Below are positions 5,270 through 10,353 of a stretch of DNA of 10,353 nt, piece by piece; positions within the stretch are counted from its first letter, which is position 1, and each line of letters starts with the position of its first letter. The position numbers and the translations under genes were made by a program. A model generated the notes under the pieces. That model saw nothing but the letters and a program-made list of their open reading frames with translations, searched no databases and was not told the DNA's origin. Location: NCBI GenBank assembly GCA_027728145.1, contig JAQBZV010000019.1, positions 1-10,353 on the forward strand. Reading direction: 5' to 3'. This DNA comes from Actinomycetota bacterium (lineage in GTDB: Bacteria > Actinomycetota > Actinomycetes > Actinomycetales > Microbacteriaceae).

Positions 5270-6802
5270 ATGAAACAGCAGACCACACCTCGAACCTCGT
5301 CCTTTTCCGCCAGAACATCCTGGGTGGGGGTGCTGTTGCTCGGAGCCGGCCTCTCTCAGATGGCCTTGCCACCCAGCCAGGCAACCTCCCCGGGTCCCCA
5401 GAGTGCAAGCCTCGAGTTTTCCCACATCGATGAGTCTTTCGGGGTTCTCTCCGGTGGGCGCCAGACAGACTTCAGCACGGGAACGAGGGGCTGGCAAGAA
5501 CCTGCCTTTGAGTCACTGGGCATGATGGGAATCGAGTGGACAACCTCACTCCAGGCACACCTCCGACGCAATATCTCGCCGGACCCGGCGACAGCAAACC
5601 CGGCCCCGGGTGGCGAGTCGACGTGGACGACCGCGGGGTACGTGAGCGCAGACCCCACCAACCAGCTGTATACGGACAAGATCATCAGTCTCAGTGGTAA
5701 TCAGGTGCGCTTCTCCCTCCGCCATCGCTCTCTTGCAGACGAGCCGGAAAGCAATCGGCGACTGTATTGGATTGCAGAGCTTGCGGCCGGCTACAACCCG
5801 GTCTATTCCGGCGCCGGAACGTCGAGCGTCGTGATCACCGACGCCTCGGGTCTGCACCCGACAATCATCATGCAGGTCACCACCGTTGCGGGAACGGCGA
5901 CCTTTGAAGGTGGGAATTCTCTCCACACACCTTTGTTGGATGGCGACCGAAGTCCGACCATGTATGTGCTGCCGGGAGACTCCACCGACTTCACCATGGA
6001 GATTACTGTCGGCATTCTTGATGCAGACCCGTGTTCGGCAAGCGCCGCCGCCTCGTTCGCGGCGACCCAGGGAGGTGTCTTCGGCCAGGTGTGGGAAAGC
6101 CTCACCTCCTGCGCGACAAATGCAACCTGGAGCCTCACCGCTGACGGGGAAGAGTCAGCCCCCCTGGCCCTCGATTTCGATTCCCCCTACCTCGCACCCA
6201 CCCCGCCGACGACCAGAATGCTCGACCTCCAAGGGCTCCCTGAGGGCGTCACGTGGACGCGCGCAGAGGATTCCGGGACAGCACTGCAGGTGAACCTCAC
6301 CGCCACCACCACGGTGACGCCCGGCACGTACGCTCTCACCTGGTCTTCGAGCGACACCGTCGACAGCGGCGGGGTGACATCGCTATCGCGTCCCTCCTCG
6401 GGGACCGTGGCGCTGACAGTTCTCGCACCACCTGCTCCCGAGCCAATAGTCTCTGCTCCGGCACCTGGTACCCCGTCTGCAGGGAGTCCGGAATCAACTC
6501 CCGCTCCGGCAGTAATTGCCGAGCCCGAAAGGTCGGTTGGCGTGGACGCTCCAGCCACCTCCACTCTCGAAATTCCCCCGTTCATTGCTCCACCAGTCGT
6601 CGTCAGTGACGACCCGCCGCCGCTATCTCTGGAGCGCGTCCCACGGTTCGCTGGCGAAGTGGAGCCTGTGATTCCCGAGCCGCTGAGTGCTGGCGCGTGG
6701 TGGGGGTTGGGAACAGGTCTACTCGCTAGCGGTGGAATTATTGCCGCACTGCGGCGTCGATTCCGACGGACAGGGGTTGCCCGCGACGAGACCGCAGAGT
6801 GA
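5270..6802 (+). CDS. Exported, C-terminally membrane-anchored surface protein of unknown function
   Basis: I do not recognise a named family. The 510 residues read as follows. The N-terminal region is a signal peptide: polar and basic, a hydrophobic core at 18-34, then a likely cut after SQA (36-38). An extracellular part at ~40-380 is rich in Thr, Ser, Gly and aromatic residues and looks beta-rich. It has only two cysteines, C255 and C281, which may form a disulfide. A Pro/Ala/Ser/Glu-rich stalk follows at ~385-470, then one transmembrane helix at ~474-494 and a basic cytoplasmic tail (RRRFRR, 495-500). There is no LPXTG sorting motif, so anchoring is by the helix. The ATG at 5270 is supported by the TAGCCT box six bases upstream. 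It sits between purM and purF without an obvious purine role, so it is probably a lineage-specific insertion. Adhesion or envelope function is only a guess. Confidence 0.85.
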   Translation: MKQQTTPRTSSFSARTSWVGVLLLGAGLSQMALPPSQATSPGPQSASLEFSHIDESFGVLSGGRQTDFSTGTRGWQEPAFESLGMMGIEWTTSLQAHLRRNISPDPATANPAPGGESTWTTAGYVSADPTNQLYTDKIISLSGNQVRFSLRHRSLADEPESNRRLYWIAELAAGYNPVYSGAGTSSVVITDASGLHPTIIMQVTTVAGTATFEGGNSLHTPLLDGDRSPTMYVLPGDSTDFTMEITVGILDADPCSASAAASFAATQGGVFGQVWESLTSCATNATWSLTADGEESAPLALDFDSPYLAPTPPTTRMLDLQGLPEGVTWTRAEDSGTALQVNLTATTTVTPGTYALTWSSSDTVDSGGVTSLSRPSSGTVALTVLAPPAPEPIVSAPAPGTPSAGSPESTPAPAVIAEPERSVGVDAPATSTLEIPPFIAPPVVVSDDPPPLSLERVPRFAGEVEPVIPEPLSAGAWWGLGTGLLASGGIIAALRRRFRRTGVARDETAE

Positions 6803-6827
6803 ATCCGCTGAGCGTGCGTTTGCCCGA

Positions 6828-6875
6828 TAGGCTTGGCTCATCATCGGCTGCCAGACGAGGAGATGACCCCCTTCA
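6828..6875 (+). promoter_or_regulatory. purF promoter and short leader with SD
   Basis: TAGGCT (6828-6833) is a likely -10 box, giving a leader of about 36 nt. GAGGAG (6857-6862) is an SD-like sequence 13 bases before the ATG, longer than the usual spacing. Unlike purM and purD, purF therefore appears to have a leadered mRNA. Confidence 0.5.
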
Positions 6876-8333
6876 ATGTGTGGGATCGTGGGAATTGTTT
6901 CATCGTCGCCGGTCAACCAACAGGTGTATGACGCACTAGCTCTCCTTCAGCACCGAGGTCAAGATTCCACCGGGATTGCGACATCGGACGAGAACACTCT
7001 CCACATTCACAAATCCCGCGGTCAAGTCCGTGAGGGATACCGAACCCGGGACATGCGCACCCTCCAGGGGACCATCGGTTTGGGGCACGTTCGGTATGCG
7101 ACCCGAGGTAATGCAAAGAAGGAACAGGAAGCGCAGCCGTTCTATGTGAATGCCCCCTACGGCATTGTGTTGGTCCATAACGGAAACCTCACCAACACCC
7201 GGGAGCTGACCAAGGAACTGGCTGACAAGGATCGTCGCCACCTGAACACCACCTCCGATACCGAGATGCTCGTCAATGTGCTGGCAAGTGAGCTGCAATC
7301 CGCCGAGTCCGGCAAGTCCTTTACTGCGGACACCGCCTTTGATGCTGTGTCCACGCTGCACCGCAGAGTTGAGGGCTCCTATGCCGCTATTGCCGTGATC
7401 GCTGGTCAGGGAGTTCTGGCGTTCAGGGACCCCTTTGGTATTCGGCCGCTGATTTTGGGTCGCCGGCAGGCAGGTTTGGTGGGTGACGAGTGGATTGTGG
7501 CCAGCGAATCGCTTGTTCTCGAAGCTTCCGGGTATGACATTGTGCGGGATGTGGAGCCCGGTGAGGCAATCTTCATATCCCGTGATGGCACCCTGCATCA
7601 GAAGCAATGCGCGGAGAACCCTCGCTTAGTGCCCTGCTCGTTTGAGTATGTCTACCTCGCGAGACCCGACTCCATCATGAACGGCATCTCCGTGTATGAA
7701 GCGCGTCTGCGCTTGGGCGACAAGCTGGCCGACACTATCGCCCGATATGCGCCGACAGACAACATCGACGTCGTCATGCCGATTCCGGACTCAGCGCGAC
7801 CGGCTGCTATGCAGGTCGCGAGAAAGCTCGGCATTGAGTATCGCGAGGGTTTCTACAAGAACAAATACATAGGGCGCACGTTCATCATGCCGGGGCAAGC
7901 ACATCGGACCAAGAGTGTTCGGCAAAAGCTGAACGCCATGTCGAGCGAGTTTGCCGGAAAGAACGTCCTTATTGTCGATGACTCCATTGTTCGAGGGACC
8001 ACCTCGCGCGAAATTGTGGAAATGGCGCGCGAAGCCGGAGCCAAGAGTGTGACCTTCACCTCGGCGGCCCCACCCGTTCGATTCGCCCACGTCTACGGAA
8101 TCAACATGCCCAACAAAGGGGAACTCGTCGCCGCGGGGCGCACCATTCCGGAAATTGCGCGCGAAATTGGCGCAGACCACCTGATTTATCAGGAGGTGGA
8201 GGACATGAAAGAAGCCATCATCCACGGTTCCGGGGTGACGGATCTCGATATGAGTTGCTTCACCGGTGAGTACGTCACCGGCACGGTGAGCGACGAGTAT
8301 CTCTCCTGGGTGGAAACCCACCAATCGAGCTAG
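6876..8333 (+). CDS. purF: Amidophosphoribosyltransferase (glutamine PRPP amidotransferase)
   Basis: Catalyses the committed first step of purine synthesis, PRPP plus glutamine to phosphoribosylamine. Residues 1-~235 form the Ntn glutaminase domain: Cys2 nucleophile directly after Met (MCGIVGIV), HRGQDS (26-31), HVRYATRG (71-78), HNGNL (101-105). The C-terminal phosphoribosyltransferase domain has CSFEYVYLARPDS (254-266) and the PRPP loop VLIVDDSIVRGTTS (364-377). Length 485. There is no propeptide. The positions that carry iron-sulfur cysteines in the Bacillus type are only partly kept (C254 and C461 present; His405 and Asp458 at the other two by my alignment), so this looks like the E. coli cluster-free type. 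The start is fixed by the need for Cys2. Its TAG interlocks with the stop codon of the convergent 97-residue gene. Probable feedback control by purine nucleotides follows from the family. Confidence 0.97.
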   Translation: MCGIVGIVSSSPVNQQVYDALALLQHRGQDSTGIATSDENTLHIHKSRGQVREGYRTRDMRTLQGTIGLGHVRYATRGNAKKEQEAQPFYVNAPYGIVLVHNGNLTNTRELTKELADKDRRHLNTTSDTEMLVNVLASELQSAESGKSFTADTAFDAVSTLHRRVEGSYAAIAVIAGQGVLAFRDPFGIRPLILGRRQAGLVGDEWIVASESLVLEASGYDIVRDVEPGEAIFISRDGTLHQKQCAENPRLVPCSFEYVYLARPDSIMNGISVYEARLRLGDKLADTIARYAPTDNIDVVMPIPDSARPAAMQVARKLGIEYREGFYKNKYIGRTFIMPGQAHRTKSVRQKLNAMSSEFAGKNVLIVDDSIVRGTTSREIVEMAREAGAKSVTFTSAAPPVRFAHVYGINMPNKGELVAAGRTIPEIAREIGADHLIYQEVEDMKEAIIHGSGVTDLDMSCFTGEYVTGTVSDEYLSWVETHQSS

Positions 8334-8623
8334 TCGTCGCTGGCGTCTTCTCTGGCCATCGTTGTTTCGGTCACCCTGCGCTTTGAGCGCACATCCAGCA
8401 GGAGCCACACCACAATCCCCAGGGCAATGGACCCGGTAATTCCGTAGAGCGAGAAATACGCAAAAACGGTTCCAAACCCCAGGGAGGGGTCCGCCTCAAA
8501 GAGCCCGGTGACGATCAGGGTTCCAAAAAACCCGAGGGCACCAAACACCACAACAAAGGGGGCGAGCCTGGGAGAGCGGCGAATCGCGACTCTCTGGTGG
8601 GGGGCCGGTTTCTCGGTGGACAT
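8330..8623 (-). CDS. Small two-helix membrane protein, unknown function
   Basis: A 97-residue protein with a basic N-terminus (QRVAIRRSPR), two hydrophobic helices (~21-41 and ~49-76), a basic stretch after the second (RSKRR, 79-83) and an acidic end (REDASDD). I do not recognise the family with confidence. An open frame extends 31 residues upstream, but the ATG at 8623 (MSTEKPAP) is the better start because it lies six bases after a TACCCT box and because the extension overlaps the SCP-like gene. The SCP-like stop is only four bases upstream, so read-through from that gene is also possible. Its TAG stop shares the CTAG tetranucleotide at 8330-8333 with the purF stop. Confidence 0.75.
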   Translation of the reverse strand: MSTEKPAPHQRVAIRRSPRLAPFVVVFGALGFFGTLIVTGLFEADPSLGFGTVFAYFSLYGITGSIALGIVVWLLLDVRSKRRVTETTMAREDASDD

Positions 8624-8635
8624 AGTCTCAGGGTA
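8624..8635 (-). promoter_or_regulatory. Leaderless promoter overlapping the SCP-like stop codon
   Basis: On the minus strand: TACCCT (8635-8630), gagact (8629-8624), then ATG at 8623. The -10 box uses the Leu-Pro codons and the first T of the TGA stop of the upstream gene. No SD sequence is present. Confidence 0.55.
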
Positions 8636-8990
8636 ACCGGACAAGAGGTAACCAGGCTGAGAGATTTGAACGCTCCCCAGACGCCTGGACCAGCCCCTTG
8701 GCAAGGGCATCGTCAAAAGTTTGGGTGCCCGTGGCTATCTGCAACCACACTGTGGGAGACATCTCCACGACCGCGGGTGGCGTTCCCCGCGTATGCGTGG
8801 GTCCCTCAATAGCCTGCACTGCTCCCCACGGAGGGACACGCACCTCCACGCTCGACCCCGGTGCACCCTGCTTCAACATCTGCAGGGTGAACCGGACTGA
8901 CAAGGCTTCATCGTCTACCTCGGGAATGCCAGCCTTCCACCGCGTAAGAGCCGCCGTTCCGGCGTCCTCGCGAATTCGTCTGGCGGCCAC
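8628..8990 (-). CDS. Sterol-carrier-like (bacterial SCP-type) protein
   Basis: A protein of 120 residues from the GTG at 8990 (122 if the GTG at 8996 is used). The region VRVPPWGAVQAIEGPTHTRG (51-70), followed by PPAVVEMSPTVWLQIATG and an ASGERSNLSAWLPL ending, matches the actinobacterial sterol-carrier-like family (as I recall, Rv0807 in M. tuberculosis, next to purF). The fold implies a hydrophobic pocket, but neither ligand nor purine link is established. The first GTG (8996) abuts the TAGCGT box with no spacer, while 8990 stands exactly six bases away, so 8990 is preferred. It is divergent from purD (39 bp) and four bases upstream of the small membrane protein gene. Confidence 0.85.
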   Translation of the reverse strand: MAARRIREDAGTAALTRWKAGIPEVDDEALSVRFTLQMLKQGAPGSSVEVRVPPWGAVQAIEGPTHTRGTPPAVVEMSPTVWLQIATGTQTFDDALAKGLVQASGERSNLSAWLPLVRLP

Positions 8991-9002
8991 CCCCACACGC
9001 TA
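8991..9002 (-). promoter_or_regulatory. Leaderless promoter, SCP-like gene
   Basis: On the minus strand: TAGCGT (9002-8997), gtgggg (8996-8991), GTG at 8990. The expected -35 region (about 9020-9025) lies over the purD -10 box. Confidence 0.55.
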
Positions 9003-9017
9003 GCAATCTCCCGCGGG

Positions 9018-9029
9018 TAGGGTAAACGC
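9018..9029 (+). promoter_or_regulatory. Leaderless promoter, purD-purC
   Basis: TAGGGT (9018-9023), aaacgc (9024-9029), GTG at 9030. No SD sequence. The expected -35 region (about 8995-9000) overlaps the -10 box of the divergent SCP-like gene. Confidence 0.65.
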
Positions 9030-10280
9030 GTGAAGATTTTGGTCGTGGGGTCGGGCGCCAGGGAGCACACCATCATCAAAGCTCTCCGTCGTGACCCGGA
9101 GGAACACGAAATTCTTGCGGCGCCGGGAAACGCGGGAATCTCCGCCGACGCCGACATCGTTGCCCTCGACCCTTCCAACCCCAAAGTGGTCACCGAGTTC
9201 GCTGCCACCTCCGATGTTGACTTAGTCATCATCGGCCCCGAAGCCCCCCTCGTTGCCGGAGTGGGCAACGCCCTGCGCAAAGCGGGCGTGGCTGTGTTTG
9301 GCCCCGATAAAGAGGCCGCGGCACTAGAGGGTTCAAAGTCTTTTGCCAAAGAAATAATGGCGGCCGCCGAAGTCCCCACGGGTAAAGCGTGGACTGTGTC
9401 GAGCGAGAAAGAACTGCGCGACGCGCTCGCCACCGCAGGAGCCCCCTACGTGGTGAAAGCGGATGGTCTCGCTGCCGGAAAAGGGGTGCTGGTCACTGAG
9501 GATAAAGACGCCGCCATCGAGCACGCGTCCTTCTATCTCCAGCACGGGGACGTCCTGGTCGAAGAATTCCTGGACGGTCCTGAGGTATCGCTGTTTTTCG
9601 TGAGTGACGGGAACCGGATTGTTCCACTGACCCCCGCCCAGGACTACAAGAGGGCCTTCGACGATGACGAAGGACCCAACACCGGGGGAATGGGCGCTTA
9701 CTCCCCTCTTCCCTGGCTCGAGGACAACTTTGTCGAGACGGTCACGACAACCATTGCCCAACCGGTCGTGGATGAACTCGCGTCCCGGGGCACGCCCTTC
9801 ATTGGACTTCTCTATTGCGGACTCATCATCACCGACAAGGGCATTAAGGTCATCGAGTTCAACGCCCGCTTTGGAGACCCCGAGACTCAAGTGGTGTTGG
9901 CCCGGCTTGAGTCACCCCTGGCTCCCCTGCTCTATGCAGCTGCCACCGAAATGCTGGACAGTGTCGAAGCACCACGCTTCAGCGACGAGTGCGCGCTCAC
10001 CGTGGTTCTCGCGAGCGAGGGTTACCCGGAGAACCCGATCACGGGTCGTGAGATTGAGGGCCTGAACTCGCTCCCCGAGAATCCCCGCGTGAGCATCGCT
10101 CACGCGGCAACCGCGTGGGATGGTTCCGATCTCCTCGCCACAGGCGGTCGCGTGATGAGCGTGATTGCCACCGGACCCACCTTTGCCGCAGCCCGAGAGT
10201 CGGCCTATGCCACGTTGGAGAGCATCACCCTGGAAGGCTCCCACTATCGACGTGACATTGCGCTTCGCGTTACGTCATGA
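9030..10280 (+). CDS. purD: Phosphoribosylamine-glycine ligase (GAR synthetase)
   Basis: Joins phosphoribosylamine, glycine and ATP to make GAR, the second purine step, using the unstable product of PurF. The 416 residues form a standalone PurD with no fused PurM or PurN domain. Visible are the N-terminal GSGAREHTI (7-15), APGNAGI (31-37), IIGPEAPL (67-74), the ATP-grasp loop [11 protein letters not shown] (143-153), [13 protein letters not shown] (214-226) and the metal-binding [12 protein letters not shown] (276-287). The GTG start gives [13 protein letters not shown], the usual beginning, and lies six bases after TAGGGT. It ends in an ATGA overlap with purC. Confidence 0.97.
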   Translation: MKILVVGSGAREHTIIKALRRDPEEHEILAAPGNAGISADADIVALDPSNPKVVTEFAATSDVDLVIIGPEAPLVAGVGNALRKAGVAVFGPDKEAAALEGSKSFAKEIMAAAEVPTGKAWTVSSEKELRDALATAGAPYVVKADGLAAGKGVLVTEDKDAAIEHASFYLQHGDVLVEEFLDGPEVSLFFVSDGNRIVPLTPAQDYKRAFDDDEGPNTGGMGAYSPLPWLEDNFVETVTTTIAQPVVDELASRGTPFIGLLYCGLIITDKGIKVIEFNARFGDPETQVVLARLESPLAPLLYAAATEMLDSVEAPRFSDECALTVVLASEGYPENPITGREIEGLNSLPENPRVSIAHAATAWDGSDLLATGGRVMSVIATGPTFAAARESAYATLESITLEGSHYRRDIALRVTS

Positions 10281-10353
10281 CGACGCTTGCTGGGTGGACT
10301 CCGGTCTATTCCGGAAAAGTGCGTGAGCTTTATATTCCAGAATCAGCATCTAG
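10277..10353 (+). CDS. purC: SAICAR synthetase, N-terminal fragment (cut by window end)
   Basis: The ATG at 10277 overlaps the purD stop as ATGA. The 25 complete codons read [20 protein letters not shown] and on to PESAS. The [10 protein letters not shown] segment is the nucleotide-binding start of phosphoribosylaminoimidazole-succinocarboxamide synthase, which condenses CAIR with aspartate. No SD sequence is visible, so translation is probably coupled to purD. The rest lies beyond the window. Confidence 0.88.
   Translation, partial: MTTLAGWTPVYSGKVRELYIPESAS

Noticed and set aside
6660..6802. LPXTG-type sortase signal in the surface protein
   Set aside because: The C-terminus has a hydrophobic helix and basic tail but no LPXTG-like motif before it.
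6835..6868. Possible SD-masking stem in the purF leader (TCATC with GATGA)
   Set aside because: The 5' arm would lie at or before the likely transcription start, so it may not be in the mRNA.
7791..8408. Open frame antisense to the end of purF running into the small membrane gene
   Set aside because: Low-complexity His/Gly/Arg-rich translation typical of a shadow frame; purF and the 97-residue gene explain the DNA.
8624..8716. A 31-residue N-terminal extension of the small membrane protein
   Set aside because: It overlaps the SCP-like gene and has no start signal, while ATG 8623 has the leaderless layout.

Overview
The window looks like the chromosome of a high-GC actinobacterium, most likely a compact-genome member of the Micrococcales such as Microbacteriaceae. 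The support is the co-occurrence of purF, purM, a DUF3073 protein, an actinobacterial sterol-carrier-like (SCP) protein and purD/purC, together with frequent GTG starts and TANNNT -10 boxes placed right against start codons. No mobile element, tRNA, rRNA or CRISPR array was seen. Species cannot be named from the sequence alone.

Layout, left to right: an RhlE-type DEAD-box RNA helicase (minus); a YczE/YyaS/YitT-type membrane protein (plus) whose 3' end overlaps a membrane-anchored neocarzinostatin-fold-like protein (minus); a two-gene crcB (Fluc) fluoride-channel operon (plus); a 57-residue DUF3073 protein (plus) overlapping the 3' end of purM (minus); an unrecognised 510-residue surface protein (plus); purF (plus), whose stop codon interlocks with that of a small two-helix membrane protein (minus); an SCP-like protein (minus); and purD, overlapping the start of purC (plus), which runs off the window. 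PurF, PurD, PurM and PurC catalyse steps 1, 2, 5 and 8 in the usual ten-step count of de novo IMP synthesis, so the right half is a purine locus with four short or unrelated passengers.

The strongest unexpected signal is regulatory. Eight of thirteen genes have the same start layout, a TANNNT -10 box (TAGNNT in seven), exactly six bases, then ATG or GTG. This predicts leaderless mRNAs. Every GTG start in the window belongs to this class, and the layout also decides two uncertain starts. Two divergent gene pairs (starts 38 and 39 bp apart) have interlocked promoters, where each expected -35 region falls on the opposite gene's -10 box. All three convergent pairs overlap at their 3' ends by 28, 31 and 4 bp, which leaves no room for ordinary intergenic terminators. 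There is almost no free DNA; the longest gene-free stretch is the 244 bp between the helicase and the YczE-type gene, which holds an inverted repeat.
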